Shown piece by piece: positions 1 to 10,909 of a stretch of DNA of 64,000 bases; positions within the stretch are counted from its first letter, which is position 1; each line of letters starts with the position of its first letter. The position numbers and the translations under genes were made by a program. This DNA is from Steromphala cineraria (lineage: Eukaryota > Mollusca > Gastropoda > Trochida > Trochidae). The stretch is from the NCBI GenBank assembly GCA_916613615.1, contig OU744725.1, positions 56,175,075-56,239,074 of the forward strand, given 5' to 3'. The notes beneath the pieces are model-generated. The model made no database searches. It saw only the letters and a list, made by a program, of their open reading frames with translations, and was not told the DNA's origin.

Positions 1-2073
1 AAATGAATTCTGACAAAGTTCTGTCAATATTTTACCGATTTCTATTCCGGTACATGAAAAAGCTGCAACTTTTGAGAATGACTCATATATGTGTTCACGA
101 ACAAATTGAAGAGTTTTGATGATGTTCGTTTCGTTAGACGTTTCATATACATCATGATATTTCAGACATTTTTGTTTCACCATAAGCCTCAGAAATAATG
201 TTTCAAAAGCAATACCCTTGCTGGTGTTATTTCATTATTTTCGTTCTTACGTATCCAATTTTATGTGACTAAAAGGTTAATTTCAAACATTTTCTTGGCT
301 ATATGAAGTAGTCATATAAAACCTTTGTTATTATTTCCTAGAATTGAAGTAATGAGTGCAATATGTCAGTTAAACTGATCGATCTTACAAACTCTAAGTT
401 TATTGTCATCTTTGATAAAACTGCTTTAATCTCGATCTATAAAATGACTGAGAAACATAATAGGATTTCTCGGCTTAGTATTTGTATAGTTATCCATCAT
501 TGAACCAGACGCTCTGACCATAAATAGAAGGTATATCTGATGTGTTTTTAATCAAAAGTTGTTGAACTTAATGTACCGCTGTATGAGGAAGTCAATTACT
601 CAAAAGTTGTTTTGGGATAATTCATCTTAAGAAGCTACAGAACCAAACTGTACATACATATGTAGCTGATAGGGTTTGATAGATAATATTATGAGTTGTC
701 ATTTGAAAGGGACTTGCTATTTCGGCACAACTTTCTAATTATCAACTGACAGTGATACTTTTCTCAGAAGGTTGTCTTGTTTAGACAAACGGAAATATTT
801 CTGATAATGAAGTTTTATAGGACCCGGAGAAATATCCTGGTTGGATTACTCACACTAAGTAATTGAAGTTCGTTTAATCTGACCTGTTTTTTCACAAATT
901 TTACACAGTCCCTTGTGTAATTTGATTTTGTAGATTTCTATAAAAAGCAGTTGGAATCATACTGAAAACCATTAGCTAATAATTAAACATGAAGCAAGTT
1001 TTGTCACTGTTATTACCTCTTATAATGCATTATCAATGTTACCTAAAGTTTCTGGTATTTTAACGTATAAGCCCTGTCCAAGGATCTATCTATCCATAAG
1101 CCTTCAAAAATTTGTTATTTACATGATTGGCTGGACTTCGTTCTGCAAGCTCCTTGCCTAATTCAGCTCATAATATGTTGAATCGTTCGCCGCTAAGGAC
1201 TGAAATATTGCCAACGCGGCGTAAAACAATACACCATGTGGTGTGGTTATCATGATCAGGTCAATATCAGAGGTGAACTATTTCGTATAAGCAGGAGTGC
1301 GATGGTTTTATTGTATAACCTTACCTCTTCACATCCAAGGTGCGTTTGGTCGATGTGTTCTCGGTTCGATACCACAAACAAGTTCGGCTTCGCCTCACCT
1401 CTTTGAGGTACATGTATCGAACCTCGAAAGAACTTACAACCACTGTGTTTTCGGGTACGTCAAGGTACCCAACACCTCGAAATGTTGACCCTGTATCAAA
1501 GACATATTTACGAAAGAATACATAATATCAACACAATTTTGAAACGTATTTTATTTACAGATTTATAACTTATTTTCATATAAAATGCACCACATGGTGA
1601 TATCATTTTGTGATTTGTGCTTATCCATGATGAATGCAGACCTCAAGATCTTTTAGTATTTTCATTTTAACACTCACTCACAAATTCACGTCGTTCTCGA
1701 TTAGCTGAAAAGTTTCAGCAAGTAGGACACAGAATCCAAGTGAACATTGTTCCCAATCCTTTGACGAGCTAAACTCCATTCATATAGTCTTTGTTGAATT
1801 ATCCATAATAATATCGACTTTAATATTGTTTGGATAGTCAATCAAATGTCCATACATGAATGTAGTCCCTGAAACAAAAGTGTAACGTCAGTTGTTGAAA
1901 TTAAACATCGATGATCTTCGTAAATGCTTATCGATGTTTGACTTCATTGCGTAATGTTGATCTCTCTCTAGGTGTGAACATTTTTGCTAATCTTATTTCA
2001 AAACATTTAGAATCTGACTTTTAAATAATGTTAGGGTATACTTTTTCATGGACCAATCATATTTTAAAGATGA
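1..2073. other. AT-rich stretch without a recognisable gene
   Basis: I see no long open frame, no splice-flanked coding exon and no RNA gene here. Two short overlapping frames near 1297-1525 have no protein-like composition and lie in a repeat-like stretch. A fragment of a repeat tail lies at 1188-1231. Confidence 0.5.
1188..1231 (+). repeat. CCGCTAA-type repeat tail fragment
   Basis: This short GC-rich segment can fold back (CGCCGC against GCGGCG) around ATATTGCC. It recurs at 32456-32515, 43372-43424 and 54687-54730, where it is followed by TAACTCACTCACTCA-like repeats. It looks like the 3' end of a dispersed short repeat, related at its edge to family F. Confidence 0.5.
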
Positions 2074-2401
2074 ATGTGAGTGAGTGAGTGAGTGAGGTGG
2101 TGTTTAACGTGTTTGGAACAATATTTCAGTTATTAAACACGTGGATGTTGCCATCCAAAAGAGAGTAGACAGATAAGGGAGAAAGGGATCGAAAGGATGA
2201 GGGAAAAGACGGAAAGAAAGGCATAGTTAGAGATAGAAAGCAGGTTTTAGAAGGACTCAAATTTGGTCTGGCTTCTACCCGTCGACCTGTCCAGCTTGGG
2301 TGACCCTACCAGGAGCATGTAAGCTCCAGCTGGCATAGCTCTCGGGGTCGCCGAAGCACACAAACCACCACACCACGATAAGGTAATGAGTCCAGTGGTA
2401 G
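2074..2401 (+). repeat. Family F dispersed repeat (about 330 bp)
   Basis: Reference copy of a dispersed repeat. It begins with GTGAGTGAGTGAGTGAG, runs through TTAACGTGTTTGGAACAA and a purine-rich block (GGGAAAAGACGGAAAGAAAG), and ends near AATGAGTCCAGTGGT. Other copies are at 30131-30440, 30764-31021, 36475-36697 (minus), 45362-45570 (minus) and 51861-52600 (minus, interrupted). It has no coding potential. It is probably a SINE or other non-autonomous element; no tRNA head was recognised. Confidence 0.7.
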
Positions 2402-3684
2402 AAAGATGAATGTGAAATAATGTGATTAATTGTAAGAAAGAAACATGCTAAATTAATTAGTTTCAGGGTAATAAGCTTATAAGCACCTTGTTACATTATT
2501 CATCAATATTATGTACACATTGTTATATACACTACTAAATTATATTGAAAATAATGATTACATTAAGAATCATTTTTCAACAGCAAAATCTTTGAAAATG
2601 CATAAAATTAACTTGGTTGTTGACAGCTTGTTTTTATATACCGTGTAAACCCTCTGTAACATACTTCAACATTTTCGTAGATCCACGCAATATAACAACA
2701 GCAAATACATGAATATACTTAAAAATTCAACTCACCTCTACTTCCTCCTGATAAGACCTTGAAACGCGGCCATAAATTTGTTCAAAAACATTTTCGTCTC
2801 CACCTTCAAACCATGTGCTTTCGATTGAGTACAGCTCGTGCGATATTTACTTAAAATCCGTGCATCACAAGATGAAATTGACAATGTCCGTGCAGCAACA
2901 CCTTTTGTTTCAAAAAGAGGGAAATATTTGATGGACTAAATAGTGTATTAGACATTAGAATATCATTTGCAAAAATCACAATTTCGGTGACGTGTTTGAC
3001 AAATTGTATTCAAATTATTTAAAACAATGTTACGTAAACATAAGTATAGTTTAATTTGTTTTCGTACTTCGCTGGTGAAAGTCTTCAAGAATGTTGCCGT
3101 CGAAATCAATGCGCTCGAACGCAACTGCCTGAATCCAAAGAAAAGTGCTGAAATCCAAATGTGTGTGCAAAACTAATGGCGACTTGGACGTAACCGGCTA
3201 AAAGCATCGCAAAATTTTATTTAAGTTTAAAGGGACATGTGCACCGTTTATTTTACGATAAAAGCGTTATCTAACAAAAACGAAAATAAGGTATTTCAAA
3301 CGGAAGAAACTGGAAATAAAACGCCTGTTATGCGAAAAAATAAACAGTCTATCTAAAACAGTATTTATAATGTACAATGCATATTACAAATAAGTTAAAC
3401 AGACATAAAAGTTAATGGATGTTTATTGAAACATAATAAAAGGACTAAAACATCATCTTTATAAAAAGAAGAATATAGTTATTGTTGGACATATAATTAT
3501 TGGATAAATAAAAATATCAACATGATTTTCTCCTCATATGGAATGCTTATGTAATGATACCGTTAAGTTGATATACGATTGTACTTTTTATACCTAAAAA
3601 CGAGATTATATCATATATACTAAATTTATTTGGATATTATCTCCATCGAATGGATTTTTAATCACCAAATTCAAATGTCTCTTA
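2402..3684. other. Intergenic stretch; one weak exon candidate
   Basis: No established gene. On the minus strand, 2736-2844 reads open for 36 codons (start ISHELYSIESTWF) and ends at a consensus donor, GTGAGT, complement of 2730-2735. An in-frame TAA lies immediately upstream, and no convincing acceptor or start codon is seen, so this may be chance. The zone 3060-3200 is a little richer in CpG than its surroundings. Confidence 0.25.
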
Positions 3685-3893
3685 AGGGGCAGTAGCACGT
3701 TTTTAGGGGGACTATAAGGTGATGTCAGGAAAATGAAAAATAATGGTTCCAATTGAAAGATAATGTATTTAAACTAAATGGAGCAGTAATAATTCAAATA
3801 TCTAACGTAAAGTTTAGCCATGCGATTCCCTTTTCTTACACAAAATGAATTAAAGGTGTTCACACAAAATGGCCGCCAATGGATTTTATGTGA
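3685..3893 (+). mobile_element. Family B MITE, 5' part only
   Basis: Matches the first 200 or so bases of family B (start AGGGGCAGTAGCACG after TTAA) and stops abruptly after the segment containing GCCGCCAATGGATTTTATG. The right terminus is missing. Confidence 0.8.
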
Positions 3894-4244
3894 ATCATAT
3901 GGAATTAATGTGTACTTACTTTAACTAGACAAACTTATTCTGTACGGATGTTTACTTGACAGGGGAGTGTTTGAAACTAACAGTCAGGAAGATCATGAAA
4001 TACATATAGAGCTTAAGTCGCAATTAGTTTTGCACATGAAATGTTGCGTTGTGGCGATCATTCTTGCAGCAGGAACTCGTTTTAAGTAGGAGAATGTCCT
4101 CAAACGAACATTTTCGAACATTCTTCTACACTTAATTTCAGTTCAATGTAGAATTGTGGTGTTTTTTATAAGTCGAAACAATTAAAACAGATTGCTTCTT
4201 GCTCAGATTTGTCTGATTGATAACTTCGCCATCACTAGCTCAAT

Positions 4245-4594
4245 CATTCTCTCCCCACAGAGGCAGATCAAGTCATGTTGATTTAGCTTCTGTTATATTA
4301 CGTCGACTTTGTGGGATAGAATGGAAGATGCCTGATTGGAGGCAATCAAAATTAGTTGTGCAATCAGCGACGCTGTTCTTAAATCATGATTTTGGCTACT
4401 GAATCAAGGCAAAAGCATTGTGATATGAACCACCCTTTCCATGCAAGAAGGGTTGTCATTTGATAAAGAAATTCAAATGGATTGTGATGCGGGTTTTTTC
4501 CCGCCAGGGGAAACTGCCGGAACCCACGGATTTCGGCGTAATAGAACAGAGGCTAAATCAACATGACTTGATCTGCTTCTGTGGGGAGAGAATG
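4245..4594 (+). mobile_element. Family C MITE, full length (reference copy)
   Basis: The element starts CATTCTCTCCCCACAGAGGC and ends with the inverted form. The terminal inverted repeats are about 50-60 bp and reach into the GTTATATTACG segment. The flanks TAGCTCAAT (4236-4244) and TACCTCAAT (4595-4603) agree at 8 of 9 positions, suggesting a 9-bp target duplication. There is no transposase. The size of the duplication and the long terminal repeats recall Mutator-like or foldback elements, but the superfamily is not established. Confidence 0.85.
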
Positions 4595-4760
4595 TACCTC
4601 AATCTGCACGTGAAATTCACGTATTGTGCAAATGAAATGTTAAGAAGTTGCGTTTATTTAAGTTTTACCCCATAACAACAACTATCAAATAACTGAATAT
4701 TTGGTTGATGTTCTACCCTTCTTCAAATGCAAATTGGTAAAGCCATGTGATGTATGTGAG

Positions 4761-4851
4761 ATAATGACCACATCCTCGTGGCTATCGGATATAACCTTCT
4801 CGCTGTCGCTTGAAGGTTATATCCGATACCCACTCGGCTGTAGGTCATTAT
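4761..4851. repeat. Foldback hairpin with AGCGACAGCGA loop
   Basis: Arms of about 39 bp (4761-4799 and 4812-4851) are near-complementary around CTCGCTGTCGCTT. Read on the minus strand the loop is AAGCGACAGCGAG, matching the loop motif of the family D hairpins although the stem is unrelated. It is followed by AACTCACTCACTCGCT. Confidence 0.75.
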
Positions 4852-5248
4852 GTCAACCATAACTCACTCACTCGCTCCTTAAACGTTTGTAATATCAGTA
4901 TATACATTGAACATGACCCTTGCTAGTGATGGGAAGCTATTATCGAAGCCATTACCGTGTCGATCGTCAAAGCAAACTGCAATACTATTGGTCTTATTCC
5001 AATTACTGAAAACCAGATGTGTTGAAATGCCAACCAAATAGATTCCTGCTAATTTTGACCAGACAATAATCACTGAGATTACATTTATAGCCTGGATTAC
5101 CTTTAGGTCATTTGGACGAGATTAGTTCCTATGATAGAGTCTCCTGCATCGTGTTACAACCACGAAGAGGATGGTAATTAGATTGTGAAGCAGCTACTGG
5201 ATGGCCATGTCTCAGAGGATTTGAAATAAAGTTTCATAGTTTGTTCAT
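4852..5248. other. No recognisable feature
   Basis: AT-rich spacer between the hairpin and the family A element. Nothing with coding or RNA character is seen. Confidence 0.5.
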
Positions 5249-5676
5249 CAATGTGTATAACCGTACACCAGAACTAGCGAGGTGTACGGCGGAGAAATGT
5301 TGCTAGCGAGGAGCGTGATCGCAAACGGGATCACTTAAAAAGCAATCATCGCAGTTTCATCAACTTTTTATATGTTATTATCATGTCAATAGCTTTCCAA
5401 GACATAACTATTTAATGCCATATCCTGTTCATAGTCAGAGATAGCAAATGTGTTACTAACAATAGCATTACTCGCAACTGTCATTGTTACTGTCCCTTGG
5501 ATACAGAATAACAAGCACATACATTTTACTAAGTATGTGTGCTAAAATTTCCACATGATGTTGATTATTTGAAAGCTATGAAGTAAAATATTACCTAACT
5601 TTCGATTTCGGCTCCTCGCTAGCAACATTTCTCCGCCGTACACCTCGCTAGTTCCGGTGTACGGTTATACACAGTG
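5249..5676 (+). mobile_element. Family A MITE, copy 1 (428 bp)
   Basis: Termini CAATGTGTATAACC and GGTTATACACAGTG, with terminal inverted repeats of about 66 bp. It is flanked by TTCAT (5244-5248) and TTCAG (5677-5681), a 5-bp duplication with one mismatch. Length is identical to the copies at 51919 and 59671. The left terminal base pattern (CAATGTG) departs from CACTGTG by one base, so this copy looks older. A frame that is open in the other two copies is closed by a TGA here. Confidence 0.9.
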
Positions 5677-5681
5677 TTCAG

Positions 5682-6088
5682 GTCACTCTGAAGATTCATG
5701 TAATAGATAATATCAACCAGCTTCTTATATGAAAGTACGACATCAAGACAGACAGACAGACAAAGTTTTTTGCATTCAAGGCCTTTCGGTCCGTATACAG
5801 GAGAGTTACAATTTCATGTTATAAATAGTAATACAAAATTCACGGTATATTATACAAACTAGTGTAGTATAGACCTAGACCTATAGTAACAAACACACTG
5901 GAGTAACAAACACTCTTGGCGTTATAAATCATTACCTTACTGACATAAAGGCATCTTAATCTGCCAGTAAGACAAAAACATTGTGACGTCACCGACCGTT
6001 GATGCCAATCTATCATTTTCTGCACTAAAATGAGGTAGCTTCTTTACTTCAAGTTACAAGATCCATTTCTAACTGACTCTCCTTTACC
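5682..6088. other. No gene seen
   Basis: Contains a short (CAGA)n tract near 5748-5762 and one TGACGTCA octamer near 5984. No coding signal. Confidence 0.45.
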
Positions 6089-6322
6089 CATTCTCTCCCT
6101 ACAGAGGCAGATCAAGTCAAGAAATGTTGATACAGCCTCTGTTATATTACGCCGAAATCCCCGGGTTACGGCAGTTTCCCCTAGCGGACAAAATTTGCAC
6201 CACCATCCATTTGAAGCGATTGACAAGTGAACGCTTTTCGCATGAAAAGGGTGGTTCATTACACAGTGTTTTGCCATCATTTAGTAGCCAAAATGATTAT
6301 TTAAGAACAGCGTCGCTGAATA
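6089..6322 (+). mobile_element. Family C MITE, right part missing
   Basis: The left terminus CATTCTCTCCCTACAGAGGC and the interior up to the GAACAGCGTCGCTG segment are recognisable. The sequence then diverges, and the right inverted terminus is absent. Confidence 0.75.
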
Positions 6323-6749
6323 ACGAAGTGGATTATTTATACAAGAATCTTTCTATTGAATCAAAGACAGCTCAGTTACAATCCAATGAACAATAGAAAA
6401 CCTTTAAAAGATATAATTAGTGATGGACGAAAAAACATTTAATTTCAAAGAAACAAATTTAAATATCCGTTAATTAATTTCCCCGCAGATTGCATGATAT
6501 GTGATTAACGAATGATGAATTGTTTTGAAGATTTATATGTACCTTTTTATCCTAAAAAAGCTCGAATAAGATCAAATATATTGTCCGTTCCAACAAGAGA
6601 TTGATAATACGTTTGATACAAACTGTTAATGATAATACCACATATAACCCCTTGTATATCACTTCATATCATATAAATACTTACTTCAATATTATTTTGA
6701 TTTCGAAGAGGGTTTTCAACTTCATTACAATTTATTAAACTTAGCTTAA
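6323..6749. other. No recognisable feature
   Basis: AT-rich spacer; nothing recognised. Confidence 0.5.
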
Positions 6750-7196
6750 AGGGGCAGTATCACATCTCAGGAAAATTAATGGTTCCAATTGAAAAACAAT
6801 GTATTCAAACAAAATGAAGCAGTAATAATTCAAATATATAACGTTAAGTTTAGCCATGCGATTCCTTTTTCTTACACAAAATTAATTAAAGGTGGAAATT
6901 GATGGTTCCAATTGAAAGACAATGTATTTAATCTAAATGGAGCAGTAATAATTCAAATATATAACGTAAAGTTTAACCATGAGAATCCTTTTTCTTACAC
7001 AAAATGAATTAAAGGTATTCACACAAATTGGCGGCCAATGGATTTTATGTGAATCTAATATACTTTGTCCTCTGACTATGATTGACTTGTGTAATGAGAT
7101 TTTTTACACTGTCAAAATAATACATTTAGCATTACCTTACAATTATCAGTGAAATTTTAAAAATATAAAATTATCAAAACACGTGCTACTGCCCCT
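6750..7196 (+). mobile_element. Family B MITE with internal duplication
   Basis: Perfect TTAA on both sides (6746-6749 and 7197-7200). The right end is ACGTGCTACTGCCCCT. An internal segment starting GGTTCCAATTGAAA is repeated about 128 bp later, so this copy is longer than the usual 350-360 bp. The left end is slightly degraded (GCAGTATCAC). Confidence 0.9.
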
Positions 7197-7200
7197 TTAA

Positions 7201-7711
7201 GATTGGAATATTTGTCCTTTCACGTTCGCATTACCTACAAGACAAATATTATCGCCATTGTCCGAAATAGTACTAGTGTGGTTGCGTGATGAAAATTAAT
7301 GTCTTAGACTGAGTTAATCAGTATACACAATAACAATTCCATTTTTGGTGGAGGTACCAATTCGGTTTATGAATATATCTGGACAGTAATCATCTAATGT
7401 AATAAGATTATTTTTTAACACCACGATGTGTTCGTGACTTGATAAATTGCTTGAATTACATTAAATGATTTTAAAATCGTCATTTTTTCAGATGATTTAA
7501 AACTTTTAACAGCTGCCAATATAAAGAATGTAATTTGTTATTACACAAAATCTATCTTGTAACTTCGTGGAATTTCTTTTCTGTTTAATCCATGGTGATG
7601 ATCTCACTCTATAGTGTTTACAGCGTATTATCATTAAAACTACTGTCAGGTTGGGGGTCAGTTTTTTTCATATGACATTGTGTACTCGAATACACGTTTC
7701 AGTTGTATTAT
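7201..7711. other. No recognisable feature
   Basis: AT-rich spacer; nothing recognised on either strand. Confidence 0.5.
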
Positions 7712-8042
7712 CATTCTCTCCCTTCTGATCAAGTCATGAAATGTTGATCGAGCCTCTGTTCTAATATGACCAAATTCTTGGTTTTCGGTAGTTTCCCCTG
7801 GCGGTAAAAAATGCACCACAATCCATTTGAATTTCTTTATCAAATGACAACGCTTCTCGCATGAAAAGAATGGTTCATAATCACAATGCTTTTGCCATGA
7901 TTCAGTAGCCAAAATGGTGATTTTAGAACAGCGAAGCTGATTGCATAACTAACTTTGATCCTCCAATCAGGCATCTTCCATTCTAGACCGAAAACTCGGT
8001 TAATTAGAACAGAGGCTATATCAACATTTCATGACATTTCAA
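7712..8042 (+). mobile_element. Family C MITE, degraded right end
   Basis: The left terminus CATTCTCTCCC has a small deletion just inside it. The right arm is recognisable to ATATCAACATTTCATGAC and then lost. The interior matches the 4245 copy in inverted orientation. Confidence 0.75.
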
Positions 8043-9365
8043 GTCTCAAAATCTGAGTGAAACGGGTAATATTGAGGCTAGGTTTGCTTAGACTGGGCAA
8101 CACGGCTCCAGCCAGCAACTGTGAAACTGCCTATCATAGTCGCGAAGTATTTCCTCCCGACACTCTGAATATGCCCCTCTAAGGGCTCGTTGGTCATTAT
8201 CATGAATCGACACATGGTCATGCATTCTCCCTTAATATAAACTATATAAAATATGCTATGATCCACCATATCGTCAATTTCTCTTAATACAAATCTTTTT
8301 AAGTGTTTCATGTTTGCAATTACATATCATGTGTTAATCTTGAGAGACATTTTCTTTAATATTTTTATTGATCATTTTACTTTGATTATGAACTTAAACT
8401 ATTGACCAAAAAGCTTTTAGCGATTATTTTAATCAGGATTGTAGAAATAAACGAAACCTTTTCGGAATATAAGGAGCGTCTTGTTGTTACTTTGCTTTCG
8501 ATATTTGATTTAAAGAATCTACAAATTTCAAATACTTATGAAGTTAATAATGCTGAGGAATATATGGATGACAACTTCTTTGTTCATTGTATGCGACGTT
8601 CCGACACAGATTCTTGTGTCGTTCTCAAGCAGAGAAGTTGTCATCCATATATTCCTCAGCATTATTTTCATCCCAACTTCTAAAATGCCTCTCAAAGAAC
8701 TTATGAAGTTGTATTAAATTTCAAACACATTATGATTATCACCAAAATACCTGATTTCAGTTAGGTAGGCTATAACTCGTCTAGTAAAATGGCGTAGGAG
8801 ATCATTGATTTGCTTTTGAATGTGATGCTAGTATATAAGTGTTTGCTTTCGTCAAGGTGACAACATTTCAGGAGAAGATAAAAGGAAGCTAATTATTGTT
8901 CTATGGGAAAATGATGGCCAAGACATTATGTTAAACATAAACTTCATTGATTTTACACAACAGAAGGTGATATTCAAAGGACAATATTCCAATTATTATT
9001 ATATAACCTTGAGAGTATTTGTATGTTGTGATGTTTTCAATCTTTCAGATTAGAGTTACTCTATGCCGTGCACAAAAATAAATGAAAACTAATTTTATAC
9101 TACAATGATACGAACATTGATAACGGAATACTCCTTTTCACGCTGACTTCTACATGTGACACTAGGATTTCTACTTCCACATTTCTTTTTTAATTGGTTT
9201 ATTTGAAGAAATGTGTATAATTGTCTCTTAATTAAATAAAGCAGTCTAAAAAGGAGAGAACGGTGCTGGTTGAAACCTTACGAATCTATGACCCAAACTC
9301 AAATTTATAAAAGGTAATTTCACAAAAATGGCCGTCGCAGTTTTCCCTGAATATTTAATACTCTA
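8043..9365. other. No gene; contains a perfect 34-bp inverted repeat
   Basis: The 93-codon frame at 8402-8683 is produced largely by the inverted repeat described separately and has no protein family character. Nothing else is recognised. Confidence 0.4.
8546..8666. repeat. Foldback element, 34-bp perfect arms
   Basis: Arm 8546-8579 (AATAATGCTGAGGAATATAT...) is the exact reverse complement of 8633-8666, separated by 53 bp. A small inner hairpin (CGACACAGATTCTTGTGTCG) sits in the spacer. Perfect arms in an AT-rich neutral region imply recent origin or an active role. Confidence 0.8.
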
Positions 9366-10073
9366 CATTCTCACTCCCCAGAGGCAGATCAAGTCATGAA
9401 ATGTTCATACAGCCTCTGTTATATTACGCCGAAATCCGTGGGTTCCGGCAGTTTCCCCTAGCGGACCAAATTGGAATCACCATCCATTTGAAGCAAATGA
9501 CAAGTGAACGCTTTTTGCATGAAAAGGGTGGTTTATTTTACAGTGCCTTTGCCATCATTTAGTAGCCATAATGAGTATTTAAAGGGGCAGTAGCACGTTT
9601 TTAGGGGGAATATGAGGTGATGTCAGGAACATGAAAATTAATGGTTCCAATCGAAAGACAAATGTATTTAAACTAAATGGAGCAGTAATAATTCAAATAT
9701 TTAATATAAAGTTTAGCCATGCGATTCCTTTTTCTTACAGAAAATGAATTAAAGGTGTTCACACAAAAATGGCGGCCTATGTATTTTATGTGAATCTTCA
9801 TACTTTGTCCTCCGACTATGGATGATTGACTTGTGCAATGACATTTTTGACACTGTCAAAATAATACATTTAACATTAACTTACAATTATCACTGAAAAT
9901 TTTAAAATATAAAATTATCAAAAAACGTGCTACTGCCCCTTTAAGAACAGACTCGCTGATTGCACAACTAACTTCCAATCAGGCGTCTCCCGTTATATCC
10001 CACACAAACTCGGCGTAATATACAGAGGCTGTATCAACGTTTCATGACTTGATCTGCCTCTGGGGAGAGAACG
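9366..10073 (+). mobile_element. Family C MITE carrying a nested family B MITE
   Basis: Left end CATTCTCACTCCCC, right end GGGGAGAGAACG. Flanks AATACTCTA (9357-9365) and AATACTCTT (10074-10082) match at 8 of 9 positions, good evidence for the 8-9-bp duplication of this family. A family B element (9583-9940) is inserted at a TTAA in its middle, so family C moved here first. Confidence 0.9.
9583..9940 (+). mobile_element. Family B MITE (reference copy), nested
   Basis: 358 bp, AGGGGCAGTAGCACG to its inverted form, with perfect TTAA duplications at 9579-9582 and 9941-9944. Uninterrupted family C copies show the empty site (ATTTAAGAACAGCG). TTAA targeting is shared by the piggyBac and Kolobok superfamilies; the AGGG start is not enough to choose, and no transposase is in the window. 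Confidence 0.92.
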
Positions 10074-10165
10074 AATACTCTTCGACTTCGGATTATTCAG
10101 TTGACCCTATGAAGTAAATACATTTTGAATAAGCTAGTAATTATTAGAAAATATATCATAATATA

Positions 10166-10537
10166 TAGAGGATATTATATGAGTGTCCATGACATACTAT
10201 GTTCACGACACGAGTGCCTAAATATTAGTATTTCCCGAGCGATAGCGAGGGATATACTGATATTTAGGCACGAGTGTCGTAAACATAGTATGTCATGGGC
10301 ACGAATATAATGTTCTGTTTATTACCGTAGTCCCAAAATTAAAGAAAATACTCAAAAACTACTTCTCAGCATAGGCGGACTAGCCACCGCCGGCCCGTAT
10401 ACATTATGACGTCATAGGTGAACCGTGACGTCAAAGTATTGTTCTTAACATGACGTCACAATGAACAAGTGATATTTTGCCCTAGGGCAACAAATGAAAA
10501 ATATGACCCCTATATGACTGCCCTCGTAGGTAATAAA
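10166..10537 (+). mobile_element. Family D hairpin/CRE element, unit 1
   Basis: 372 bp from TAGAGGATATTATATGAGTG to GTAGGTAATAAA. The first 150 bp fold into a long hairpin (about 10172-10312) centred on GAGCGATAGCGAG (10237-10249). The tail has three perfect TGACGTCA octamers (10407, 10426, 10451), the palindrome GCCCTAGGGC, and no coding sequence. It is followed head-to-tail by a second unit. No target duplication is apparent. Confidence 0.85.
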
Positions 10538-10909
10538 TAGAGGATATTATATGAGTGTCCATGACATACTATGTTTACGACACGAGTGGCTAAATATTAG
10601 TATTTCCCGAGCGAGAACGAGGGATATACTGATATTTAGGCACGAGTGTCGTAAACATAGTATGTCATCGGCACGAATATAATATTCTGTTTATTACCGT
10701 AGCCTCCAAATCAAAGAAATTACTCAAAACCTTCTGATAAGCATAGGCGGAAAAGCCGCCGCCGGCCCGTATAGATTGTGACGTCATAGGTGAACCGTGA
10801 CGTCAAAGCATTGTAATAACGTGACGTCACAATGAAAAAGTGATATTTTGCCCTAGGGCAACATATGAAAAATATGAACCCCGGTATGACTGCCCTCGTA
10901 GGTAATAAA
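10538..10909 (+). mobile_element. Family D hairpin/CRE element, unit 2
   Basis: Tandem neighbour of unit 1, same length (372 bp) but diverged by scattered substitutions, so the tandem arrangement predates the 3,666-bp duplication. The loop is GAGCGAGAACGAG. Three TGACGTCA octamers lie in the tail. Confidence 0.85.

Noticed and set aside
1232..1596. CACCATGTGGTG at 1232 and CACCACATGGTG near 1586 as ends of a MITE.
   Set aside because: Only 12 bp, self-complementary in composition, with no matching flanks or second copy.
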